In this document: piece by piece, positions 1 through 5,208 of the stretch
How the letters are laid out: the number at the start of each line of letters is the position of its first letter
Numbering within the stretch: position 1 is the stretch's first letter
Origin: an uncultured Oscillospiraceae bacterium
GTDB lineage: Bacteria; Bacillota; Clostridia; Oscillospirales; Oscillospiraceae
Assembly: GCA_900758315.1 (NCBI GenBank)
Contig: CAAERF010000220.1
Span: 1 to 5,208 of the forward strand
Direction of reading: 5' to 3'
Length of the DNA stretch: 5,208 bases
Made by a program: the position numbers and the translations under genes
Notes under the pieces: model-generated
Seen by the model: only the letters and a program-made list of their open reading frames with translations
What the model was told of the DNA's origin: nothing
The model's database searches: none

Positions 1-1694
1 ATGATGTCACCTTTGCATGGGATAACGAACTGAACGATGTGGTTATGGCCACGAGCATTGCCAAGGTTGACGGCGCTGCATCTTCCCAGAGTTTTGAGGT
101 CGTGCGCAGCAAGGATGCCAACGCAGATTTCACCGAGCAGCAGACCTTAAAATTTCACAATGACCGTGAAAAGGCCAAAGTCGGCGTATACAAGGTTGAC
201 TCCGAAACCGGCAATTACCTTGCCAGTGCAGTGTTCAACCTGTACACGGCTGATGATATTTACAGCGCAGATGGCAAACTGCTGTTTGCAGCGGGCGAAC
301 TGGTCGCCACCAGCCCCGAAACTGGCGCAGACGGCTACACCTATTTTGACTGCGATATTCCTATTCGCGGCGAGTATTACGGCAGCAGCATCCGCAAGGA
401 CGCCACCACCAACAGCGGTAATTACATCGTCAAGGAACTCCGCGCCCCTCTCGGCTATTACGTCAACGAGGAGCCGATGGAGGTTACTTTCACCTATGAC
501 GGACAGACTGTCATGGTGCTGGATAACACTTGTTCCAATAAGCCTACGGAAATATGGGTAAGCAAGCGCGACCTTACCAACGACGAGGAACTGCCCGGTG
601 CGACCCTTGCTATCAAGGATATGGACGGCAATACCGTAACCACATGGGTGTCCACCGATGAGCCGCATCGCGTGACCAGACTGCATTTCGGTGAATCTTA
701 CACACTGACGGAGATCCGCGCCGCTGATGGGTACGCACTGGCCGATAATATTACGTTCCGCCTGATTCAGAAATCCGATAGGGACGGCAATCCTCTGGAG
801 GAGTGCGAAGTTTACTATCTGACCACCAAGAACATTTTGTTCTGGAAGTGGGATGACTGGAAACTGCTGGACGATGCCACCGTTATTATGCAGGATGATA
901 TTACCAAGGTGCAGATTTCCAAGAAAGACCTTACCACCAACGAAGAACTTCCCGGCGCAGAACTTACGCTTACCGATGAAAAAGGCAACGAAATTGACCG
1001 CTGGGTTTCTACCGATGCACCGCACTACATGGAAAGGCTGCCTGCTGGCAAGTATACTTTGACCGAGGTGACTGCCCCGGACGGTTATGCCATTGCGGAG
1101 CGTGTGGAGTTTGAGGTACTGCCCACAGGTGAGGTGCAGACCTTTGAAATGTTTGATGATACCATCAAGGTGAAAATTTCCAAGGTAGACATCACCACCA
1201 ACGAAGAACTTCCCGGCGCAGAACTGGTTATCAAGGACAAGGACGGCACCGAGATTGGCCGTTGGATTTCCACAAACGAACCACATTATGTGGAAAAGAT
1301 GCCAGCAGGAGATTATACACTGACGGAAATCACCGCACCCAACGGCTACAAGGTTGCAGAAAGTATCGACTTTACCGTTCTGCCCACCGGCGAGATGCAG
1401 ACCGTGGTAATGAAAGATGCCCGCGAGGACACACCGACACCTACCCCCGACAACACGCCGACCCCGGACCATACTCCGCAGCCCACGCCGAACACGACCC
1501 CAGCGCCCGCTGCACCCACTGCAACCCCCACGCCGCTGCTGACAATTCCTAAGACCGGCGATAATTCTCCGTTGGGGCTGCTGCTGGCGATTGCGGGAAT
1601 CTCTCTTGCAGGGCTGGCCGTTCTGGTCCACAAGAGCGCCCGCCGCAAAGATATTGCGCCCCGTGACGATGATGACGAGGACACCGAGGACTAA
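1..1694 (+). CDS. Cna-B/SpaA-domain cell-wall-anchored surface protein (5' partial)
   Basis: This is a sortase-anchored adhesin or pilin-like protein exposed on a Gram-positive cell wall. The frame is open from base 3 with no stop upstream, so the N-terminus and signal peptide lie outside the window; the GTG at 39 is only an internal codon. Numbering from base 3 (563 codons), the end of an earlier domain (about 1–58, ending LKFHNDREKA) is followed by four Cna-B/SpaA-like domains at about 59–176, 182–299, 300–386 and 387–473. Each opens with a Lys-containing strand (VYKVD, VSKRD, ISKKD, ISKVD) and carries a Glu before an AP/AA-x-GY turn (KELRAPLGY, TEIRAADGY, TEVTAPDGY, TEITAPNGY), as expected for self-formed Lys–Asn/Asp isopeptide bonds. 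A Pro/Thr stalk (476–512), IPKTG (515–519), a hydrophobic segment (523–542) and a short tail follow. Domain 2 has an extended hairpin rich in Trp. Ligand unknown; family assignment is firm. Confidence 0.93.
   Translation, partial: DVTFAWDNELNDVVMATSIAKVDGAASSQSFEVVRSKDANADFTEQQTLKFHNDREKAKVGVYKVDSETGNYLASAVFNLYTADDIYSADGKLLFAAGELVATSPETGADGYTYFDCDIPIRGEYYGSSIRKDATTNSGNYIVKELRAPLGYYVNEEPMEVTFTYDGQTVMVLDNTCSNKPTEIWVSKRDLTNDEELPGATLAIKDMDGNTVTTWVSTDEPHRVTRLHFGESYTLTEIRAADGYALADNITFRLIQKSDRDGNPLEECEVYYLTTKNILFWKWDDWKLLDDATVIMQDDITKVQISKKDLTTNEELPGAELTLTDEKGNEIDRWVSTDAPHYMERLPAGKYTLTEVTAPDGYAIAERVEFEVLPTGEVQTFEMFDDTIKVKISKVDITTNEELPGAELVIKDKDGTEIGRWISTNEPHYVEKMPAGDYTLTEITAPNGYKVAESIDFTVLPTGEMQTVVMKDAREDTPTPTPDNTPTPDHTPQPTPNTTPAPAAPTATPTPLLTIPKTGDNSPLGLLLAIAGISLAGLAVLVHKSARRKDIAPRDDDDEDTED
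900..1421 (+). repeat. Two tandem 261-bp Cna-B domain repeats
   Basis: Domains 3 and 4 of the surface protein are direct repeats with an exact 87-codon period (900–1160 and 1161–1421). The best-conserved DNA block, encoding TTNEELPGAE, is identical over 32 bases at 933–964 and 1194–1225. The remainder has diverged but stays in register, for example RWVSTDAPHY against RWISTNEPHY and EVLPTGEVQT against TVLPTGEMQT. This is recent in-frame domain duplication. Unequal recombination between the copies would add or remove one whole domain without shifting the frame. Confidence 0.85.
1545..1691 (+). other. LPXTG-type sorting signal (IPKTG) with acidic tail
   Basis: IPKTG at 1545–1559 is the sortase cleavage and transfer site, expected to be cut between Thr and Gly. 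A hydrophobic stretch from PLGLLLAIAG to GLAVLV (about 1569–1628) serves as the membrane-retention segment. HKSARRK supplies the usual positive stop-transfer charge. The protein then continues with an unusual strongly acidic end, PRDDDDEDTED. The Ile in the first position is a common variant of LPXTG in Clostridia. Confidence 0.9.
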
Positions 1695-1727
1695 GGAATA
1701 ATCGGAAAATGAAATATACTTTTTTAC

Positions 1728-1757
1728 GGGGAGGACCGCGCGGCCCTCCCTATTTTT
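1728..1757 (+). terminator. Intrinsic terminator after the surface-protein gene
   Basis: A GC-rich hairpin begins 34 nt after the stop codon. The outer stem pairs GGGAGG (1729–1734) with CCTCCC (1745–1750). After one A·C mismatch, CC (1736–1737) pairs with GG (1742–1743) around a GCGC loop. A T-rich run, TATTTTT, follows at once. The minus strand lacks a matching T run, so it acts on + strand transcription only. It ends 3 nt before the GGAG of the next gene, so that gene is transcribed either by read-through or from a promoter I cannot identify. Confidence 0.83.
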
Positions 1758-1769
1758 ATAGGAGAGAAG

Positions 1770-2513
1770 ATGGCAAAACACATTTTAAGTTGCAGTTTCG
1801 GAAAAGACAGTATCGCCACCGCGCTGCTGGCCTTGCAGCATGGTGAACTGCTGGACGAACTTGTGTATTGCGAGGTCATGTTCAGCGAGGAAATATCCGG
1901 CGAGCTGCCCGAACACAACCGATTTATCCACGAAACAGCAATCTCGTATTTTGAACAGCGCGGCATCCCGACACGGGTTTTGCGCTCCGAAAAGACCTAT
2001 CTATCCTGCTTTTACCATGTTGTCACACGAGGAAAAACCAAGGGGATGCTTTCGGGATTCCCTCTGAGTGGGCGCTGTACAATTCAGCGGGATTGCAAGC
2101 TGCCGCCGATCAAGGCATATCAGAAGGCATTGCCCCCGGACACGGTGCAGTACATCGGCATCGCCGCAGATGAACCCAAGCGACTGGCACGATTAAAGCC
2201 CGGTCAGATTTCTTTGCTGGACAAGTACCATGTGGCCGAACCAGAAGCGAGGTCTATGTGCGCAGCTGAGGGGCTGCTGTCCCCGCTGTATGACTTCACT
2301 AAACGCGGGGGTTGTTGGTTTTGCCCGAACGCATCAATCAGCGAACTGCGGCATCTCTACAGATACCACCCCGAACTCTGGCAGCTTTTGCTTGAATTAC
2401 AGGACGTGCCGAATAAACCCACCGAACGTTTTAGTTGGCGACGCACTTTTCGTGAGATAGACGAACGCTTTCGGCAGGAGGGCGAACAACTAAGTTTTTA
2501 TGAGGAACGGTGA
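1770..2513 (+). CDS. PP-loop protein, PAPS-reductase/adenine nucleotide alpha-hydrolase family
   Basis: This 247-aa protein starts at ATG 1770 behind a strong GGAGAG (1761–1766). SFGKDS (residues 9–14), close to the N-terminus after a short hydrophobic strand, is the PP-loop that binds ATP pyrophosphate in PAPS reductases and relatives such as DndC-type sulfur-transfer proteins. The enzymes of this superfamily adenylate or reduce a substrate. C103 and C109 (GRCTIQRDC) and C182 and C185 (GGCWFCPN) are spaced much like the Fe–S ligands of assimilatory APS reductases, so a 4Fe–4S or zinc site is plausible. The C-terminal ECGLH-like catalytic Cys motif of true sulfonucleotide reductases is absent, so sulfate reduction is unlikely. 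The downstream recombinase-like gene begins 3 nt after its stop, indicating co-transcription. Superfamily is secure; substrate is unknown. Confidence 0.85.
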   Translation: MAKHILSCSFGKDSIATALLALQHGELLDELVYCEVMFSEEISGELPEHNRFIHETAISYFEQRGIPTRVLRSEKTYLSCFYHVVTRGKTKGMLSGFPLSGRCTIQRDCKLPPIKAYQKALPPDTVQYIGIAADEPKRLARLKPGQISLLDKYHVAEPEARSMCAAEGLLSPLYDFTKRGGCWFCPNASISELRHLYRYHPELWQLLLELQDVPNKPTERFSWRRTFREIDERFRQEGEQLSFYEER

Positions 2514-2516
2514 ACA

Positions 2517-2921
2517 ATGGACGAACAGAAAAGACCCCGCGCGTGGGTGTACGCGAGAATTCCCGGCGACTACGATGGCACAATGAACAGCTATAAAGTT
2601 TGCTCAATGCAGGCGCTGCATGACGGCTGTGATATTGTCGGTGGGAGCATTGACGAGCGCGGCGGCTGGCTGCTGCGCCCCGGCTACCGCGATATGATGC
2701 AGCAGATTAAGGGTGGAAAAGTTGACCGCGTTTATATCTGCCGTATGCGGCAGATCAGCGGCAAGGAGCGCCACTTGTACTCCTTTTTCAAGCGGCTCAT
2801 GCAGCGCGGTGTACAGGTCACGGCTACCGAGTACAGCCTGCGTGACCGGGTTAATATGTTTCGGCTGGCTCATCGTGTCGAACGCTATGCTACCCGAAAG
2901 TGGTTGCAGCTGCCGTGGTGA
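2517..2921 (+). CDS. Serine-recombinase-like N-terminal domain protein, catalytic residues lost
   Basis: This 134-aa protein begins 3 nt after the PP-loop gene, with a GAGG at 2502–2505 as the likely ribosome binding site, so the two are probably translated together. It follows the resolvase/invertase catalytic-domain pattern in order: VYARI (11–15), SIDERGG (44–50), RPGYRDMMQQIKGGKVDRVYI (54–74 region), an R-x-R-Q-I-S-G loop (76–82) and KRLMQRGVQV (92–101). The spacing from the loop to GV equals that of gamma-delta resolvase. The active residues are replaced: the catalytic Ser position is Pro16, and the loop Asp-Arg-x-x-Arg is R78-Q79-I-S-G82. Arg14 and Arg54 remain. There is no DNA-binding recombinase or zinc-ribbon domain after the catalytic fold. 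It is therefore not expected to cut DNA; a structural or regulatory role is inference. The frame is intact, so this is not simple decay. Confidence 0.75.
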   Translation: MDEQKRPRAWVYARIPGDYDGTMNSYKVCSMQALHDGCDIVGGSIDERGGWLLRPGYRDMMQQIKGGKVDRVYICRMRQISGKERHLYSFFKRLMQRGVQVTATEYSLRDRVNMFRLAHRVERYATRKWLQLPW

Positions 2922-2935
2922 TTTTCAGCAGGCGG

Positions 2936-2960
2936 CGTACTGTGCCTATGGCACAGTACG
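2936..2960. repeat. Inverted repeat 1: 11-bp arms, 3-nt loop
   Basis: CGTACTGTGCC (2936–2946) is the perfect reverse complement of GGCACAGTACG (2950–2960), separated by TAT. It starts 14 nt after the recombinase-like gene's stop. No T run follows it on either strand, so it is a poor intrinsic terminator. A relaxosome-protein binding site or a structured oriT element fits better. Confidence 0.85.
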
Positions 2961-2973
2961 AGCAAGCACGGCA

Positions 2974-2987
2974 ATGTGATATCACAT
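2974..2987. repeat. Inverted repeat 2: perfect 14-bp palindrome
   Basis: ATGTGATATCACAT is a perfect palindrome without a spacer. With one A·C mismatch outside it, the symmetry resumes with GC/GC (2971–2972 and 2989–2990). A spacer-free palindrome favours binding of a symmetric dimeric protein over formation of a hairpin, so an operator or MobC-type binding site is plausible. Confidence 0.8.
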
Positions 2988-2997
2988 CGCCCACTTG

Positions 2998-3015
2998 TTA
3001 GGGGAATACCCCTAA
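2998..3015. repeat. Inverted repeat 3 next to the putative nick site
   Basis: TTAGGGG (2998–3004) pairs with CCCCTAA (3009–3015) around an AATA loop. A further CCCCT follows at 3018–3022, a direct repeat of the right arm. A hairpin just 5' of the nick is the usual recognition structure of MOBP relaxases. Confidence 0.8.
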
Positions 3016-3039
3016 AACCCCTGCATCGGATGGTGAATT

Positions 3040-3354
3040 ATGAAAGCAAGAACCTATAAAAAACTCCTACGGCTCAATCAAGACGAGCAGGAACGACTGC
3101 GGTATTTAAGTAAAAGCACAGGGCTAAATCAAGAGCAAGTGCTGCGCAAAGTATTGATGGACGCTCCACTTCTGGAGCGTCCGACAGCCGACTACATAAA
3201 AATGTCACGCCAAATTGCAGCCCTTGGCAACAATCTAAACCAGCTTGCCCACATTGCCAACGCCAGCGGAAAAGTAAGTAATACCGACTTGCTGACTGCA
3301 AAACAAATCATGGAGCAAATATGGAGGTACATTAAGGGAGGTGGGGTCCAATAG
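3040..3354 (+). CDS. mobC: MobC-like relaxosome accessory protein
   Basis: This 104-aa protein belongs to the MobC family of small DNA-binding proteins that help the relaxase open and nick oriT. The N-terminal half is basic and looks like a ribbon-helix-helix-type segment (about residues 8–40, LRLNQDEQERLRYLSKSTGL onward). The C-terminal half contains the MobC signature ALGNNLNQLAHIANASG (about 61–77), followed by a helix ending in WRYIKGGGVQ. The start ATG has only a weak GGTGA (3032–3036) upstream. Its location between the candidate oriT and the relaxase gene supports the call. Its TAG stop overlaps the apparent relaxase start by two bases. If base 3353 were G instead of A, mobC would read on for eight codons (WLIQKSKQ) to TAA at 3376–3378, so the present C-terminus may be a recent truncation. 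Confidence 0.85.
   Translation: MKARTYKKLLRLNQDEQERLRYLSKSTGLNQEQVLRKVLMDAPLLERPTADYIKMSRQIAALGNNLNQLAHIANASGKVSNTDLLTAKQIMEQIWRYIKGGGVQ
3159..3182. repeat. Perfect hairpin inside mobC
   Basis: GGACGCTCCA (3159–3168) is the exact reverse complement of TGGAGCGTCC (3173–3182), with a CTTC loop. It encodes part of MDAPLLERPT in mobC. Ten uninterrupted pairs with a tetraloop within a coding region is notable, but no T run follows. It may slow translation or stabilise the mRNA, or simply reflect chance. Confidence 0.75.
3337..3343 (+). promoter_or_regulatory. Strong ribosome binding site that sets the relaxase start at ATA
   Basis: GGAGGTG is near-perfectly complementary to the 16S anti-Shine-Dalgarno. 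The next in-frame candidate is ATA at 3351, leaving an ideal 7-nt spacer. A stop in the relaxase frame (TAA 3333–3335) lies just upstream, and no ATG, GTG or TTG occurs in that frame between it and the conserved AYTKIKAVK sequence. The site lies inside the end of mobC, so translation is probably coupled. Confidence 0.8.
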
Positions 3355-4796
3355 CTTATACAAAAATCAAAGCAGTAAAGCATCATCTGCAGCGATGTCT
3401 GGATTATACCAGCAATCCAAACAAAACTGAAAAATTTGCTGATGATGATTTAAGGCGGCTCTTATCCTATACGCAGAACCAAGATAAGACAGAGCATCAA
3501 CTGTATGTGACAGGCTTTCATTGTGACCCGGAGACAGCCTGTATGAGCATGGAATTAACCAAACGATTGTGGGAGCAACCCACGGATAAGGGAGTTTTGG
3601 CCTACCACATCATTCAAAGTTTCAGCCCCGGTGAAGCCACGCCCGACCAAGTACACGAGATTGGCTGTGAATTTGCACGGCGGTTTCTTGCGGATCGGTT
3701 TGAGTGTACGGTCAGCACCCATTTGGACAAAGGACACCTGCACAATCATATAGTCGTCAATTCGGTATCCTATGCGGACGGAAAAATGTTCCGCAACAAC
3801 TTTGACACCTACTACCACGGAATCCGACAGGTATCGGATGAACTTTGCAGAGAGAATCGGCTGTCCGTCATCGAAACGGACGGCAAGGGAAAAGCTTATG
3901 ACGAGTGGCTAAGCGGTCAGGCCGGCAAGCCTACCATCCGAGGTATGGTTCGTAAAGATGTGGAACAGGCTATTGCTGCCGCCGACAGCTTCGATGGCTT
4001 TATCACGGAATTGCAGAACATGGGCTACACGGTCAAATATGGCCCGCGTGTGGAACACATGGCTGTGCGCCATAAAGACGCTCAACGAAATATCCGCATT
4101 GACCGGCTCGACCCGCGCTTTTCCGAGACAGCGCTGCGGGAGTATTACCGCCAACTGCACCGTATGCCCACCGAAATGCAGCAGGAATACCGGCAGGAAA
4201 ACGCCCCGGCAAAACCGAAATGGCAGCCCACAGAATTACAGCCCACTGTGCGGCGAGCGCGGTATCTCGGCAAGCTGCCGCGCCGGTATCCCAAAGTGTC
4301 CGGCTTTATGGCTTGCTACTATCACTACTGCGCCCTGCTGCGGAAAGCCTACCACGGCAAGAGCACAAAGCGCTGCTACTTTTTGCTGCGTGAGGATTTT
4401 CTGCTGTTCAGCCGATACCAGCAGCAGACAAAATTCCTATGGGAAAACCATATTGAAACTATGGATGAATTGCTGGCCTACAAGGAAAATGCAGAAGTCC
4501 AAATCCAACAGCTTGCCCGCCAGCGCAAAGTTCTGTATCGCCAAAAACGTGAGCCGGAACGTGCCGCGCGGGAAGAAAAAATCAAATCACTGACCCAGCA
4601 AATGAAAGCCCTGCGCCATGAGGTTTACATCTGTTCCGACATCGAAACAGATGCTGCCGAGGTGCAGGAAAAACTACGGCAAGCAGAACTTGCCGCACAA
4701 GAAGAACGAAATGAGGTGAAACAGGATGAACAACGGAGGCGAAGCAGCCGATCAGATGGTGCGGGAAGCCTTACAGGTTACCGAAGTAGCCATTAA
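3351..4796 (+). CDS. MOBP-type relaxase/mobilization nuclease, apparent ATA start
   Basis: The relaxase nicks one strand at oriT, stays bound to the 5' end through a tyrosine, and pilots the strand into the recipient. Read from ATA 3351 it has 481 residues. The first residues, (M)AYTKIKAVKHHLQRCLDYTSNP, match the usual beginning of the family and hold the motif-I catalytic tyrosine, Y19. The metal-binding motif HLDKGHLHNH (124–133), followed by IVVNSV, supplies the histidine triad. A downstream GTG at 3507 would remove Y19, so it is not a credible start. From about residue 370 to the end the chain is charged and helical (QQLARQRK, EEKIKSLTQQMKALRHE), likely coiled coil. A strong GGAGGTG lies 7 nt upstream. 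The C-terminus runs 71 nt into pcfB. Family call is firm; ATA initiation, as against a sequence error or mutation, is uncertain. Confidence 0.9.
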   Translation: MAYTKIKAVKHHLQRCLDYTSNPNKTEKFADDDLRRLLSYTQNQDKTEHQLYVTGFHCDPETACMSMELTKRLWEQPTDKGVLAYHIIQSFSPGEATPDQVHEIGCEFARRFLADRFECTVSTHLDKGHLHNHIVVNSVSYADGKMFRNNFDTYYHGIRQVSDELCRENRLSVIETDGKGKAYDEWLSGQAGKPTIRGMVRKDVEQAIAAADSFDGFITELQNMGYTVKYGPRVEHMAVRHKDAQRNIRIDRLDPRFSETALREYYRQLHRMPTEMQQEYRQENAPAKPKWQPTELQPTVRRARYLGKLPRRYPKVSGFMACYYHYCALLRKAYHGKSTKRCYFLLREDFLLFSRYQQQTKFLWENHIETMDELLAYKENAEVQIQQLARQRKVLYRQKREPERAAREEKIKSLTQQMKALRHEVYICSDIETDAAEVQEKLRQAELAAQEERNEVKQDEQRRRSSRSDGAGSLTGYRSSH

Positions 4797-5208
4797 GCTG
4801 TCTGCGCTGGGTATTAAAAATGCACTGGCCTTATCGCTGGCCTACGCCAAGGAAAATCCTAAAGTGAAAGGAAAAACCAGCCTTGACCATCTGTTGCGGG
4901 AGGGCAAGGAACTAAAAATTATTGCCCTGCAAAGCAAAGACGTGGGACAGTTTAAGGAATTGGCAAAGCAGTACGGCGTCTTGTTCGCGGTCATCAAGGA
5001 TAAGGCACAGAACGAAAAAGTTGACGTCATGTTCAAAGCTGAAGATGTCGCCAAACTAAACCGCATCTATGAGCAGTTGGGATATGCCATTCCCAAGGTC
5101 ACCACGGCAGACAGAAAAAAAGACCCAACCCGCCGTCAATCCGGCGACAGCTTGCTGACGCGCGGGAAGAATCCTTTGGATATTGACCCCCGGCCATCTG
5201 TGCGGGCA
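4726..5208 (+). CDS. pcfB: PcfB family (DUF3801) conjugation protein, 3' partial
   Basis: The 161 codons inside the window are open to the end, so the C-terminus is missing. ATG 4726 has GAGGTG (4713–4718) at a 7-nt spacing and gives MNNGGEAADQMVREALQ, a typical opening for PcfB/DUF3801 proteins. Further matches are AIKLSALGIKNALALSLAYAKEN (about 23–45), SLDHLLREGKELKI (52–65), FKELAKQYGVLFAVIKDK (76–93) and the KAEDVAKLNRIYEQLGY block (104–120). In the pCF10 plasmid, PcfB is an accessory factor that links the relaxosome to the PcfC/VirD4-type coupling protein. The basic end (DRKKDPTRRQ) may contact DNA. The gene overlaps the relaxase by 71 nt in a different frame, so the two are almost certainly translationally coupled. 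A VirD4-like gene is expected next. Confidence 0.88.
   Translation, partial: MNNGGEAADQMVREALQVTEVAIKLSALGIKNALALSLAYAKENPKVKGKTSLDHLLREGKELKIIALQSKDVGQFKELAKQYGVLFAVIKDKAQNEKVDVMFKAEDVAKLNRIYEQLGYAIPKVTTADRKKDPTRRQSGDSLLTRGKNPLDIDPRPSVRA

Larger units (their letters stand above)
2922..3039 (+). other. Candidate origin of transfer (oriT) upstream of mobC
   Basis: This 118-nt non-coding gap directly precedes mobC and the relaxase gene, the usual place for oriT in MOBP systems. It holds three successive inverted repeats (2936–2960, 2974–2987, 2998–3015). A CCCTGC motif lies at 3019–3024, whose CCTG|C core matches the IncP/VirD2-type nick consensus ending ATCCTG. The putative nick, between 3023 and 3024, lies 8 nt after the last inverted repeat, a spacing like that of RP4 as I recall it. 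No convincing promoter hexamers were found. The position and repeats are seen directly; oriT function is inference. Confidence 0.62.

Noticed and set aside
273..288. Short inverted repeat GCAAAC/GTTTGC inside the surface-protein gene
   Set aside because: Six-base arms in a long coding region are expected by chance, and nothing around it suggests function.
1692..1725. TATACT (1715–1720) as a promoter -10 for the PP-loop gene
   Set aside because: No acceptable -35 hexamer at 16–18 nt and no extended -10 TG. The transcript would start at the terminator hairpin. Too weak to annotate.
147..1781. A 544-codon open frame on the minus strand opposite the surface-protein gene
   Set aside because: It mirrors the repeats of the sense gene, gives a Cys/His/Gly-rich product without recognisable domains, and has no convincing context. 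The sense frame has clear domains and a sorting signal, so the antisense frame is a codon-bias shadow.
2936..2960. Inverted repeat 1 as an intrinsic terminator for the recombinase-like gene
   Set aside because: No T run follows the stem on either strand, and it clusters with two other symmetries before mobC, which fits oriT better.
3958..4593. A 211-codon alternative + frame within the relaxase gene
   Set aside because: Low-complexity composition with no recognisable motifs, lying entirely within a well-supported relaxase frame.
3507..4796. Relaxase start at GTG 3507
   Set aside because: It has no ribosome binding site and would remove the conserved N-terminus with the catalytic Tyr, whereas the frame stays open and family-like back to 3351.
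1..5208. CRISPR arrays, tRNA or rRNA genes, and insertion sequence ends
   Set aside because: No regularly spaced short repeats, cloverleaf-like or rRNA sequence, transposase frame or terminal inverted repeats were seen on either strand.

Overview
The window looks like part of an integrative and conjugative (or mobilizable) element from a Gram-positive gut Clostridia-type bacterium, plausibly Oscillospiraceae/Ruminococcaceae. This rests on the LPXTG-type surface protein with Cna-B/SpaA domains, the Gram-positive ribosome binding sites, the moderate-to-high GC content, and the mobC–relaxase–pcfB gene order typical of such elements. The taxonomic part is inference. All supported genes lie on the + strand.

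Left part (1–1694): the 3' portion of a large cell-wall-anchored adhesin or pilin-like protein. It has four visible Cna-B/SpaA-type domains, a Pro/Thr stalk and an IPKTG sortase signal. A good intrinsic terminator (1728–1757) follows. Middle (1770–2921): a PP-loop protein of the PAPS-reductase/adenine-nucleotide-alpha-hydrolase superfamily, with four cysteines placed as in a metal or Fe–S site. It sits 3 nt ahead of a small protein with the fold signature of a serine-recombinase catalytic domain but with the catalytic Ser and two catalytic Arg replaced.

Right part (2922–5208): a 118-nt intergenic segment packed with three inverted repeats and an IncP-like CCTG|C nick-type motif (candidate oriT), followed by mobC, a MOBP-type relaxase and the start of pcfB (DUF3801). 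PcfB-type proteins usually precede the VirD4-like coupling protein, so the transfer machinery probably continues to the right. The most striking sequence detail is the relaxase start. The frame carries a perfect Shine-Dalgarno and the motif-I tyrosine, but its apparent initiation codon is ATA (3351–3353), overlapping the mobC stop. One base change would explain both the shortened mobC and the missing ATG.

How the genes would work together (inference): the relaxase and MobC nick and process oriT, PcfB helps deliver the relaxosome to the coupling protein, and the surface protein could aid attachment of donor to recipient or host. The PP-loop protein and the catalytically dead recombinase-like protein are accessory genes of unknown role.
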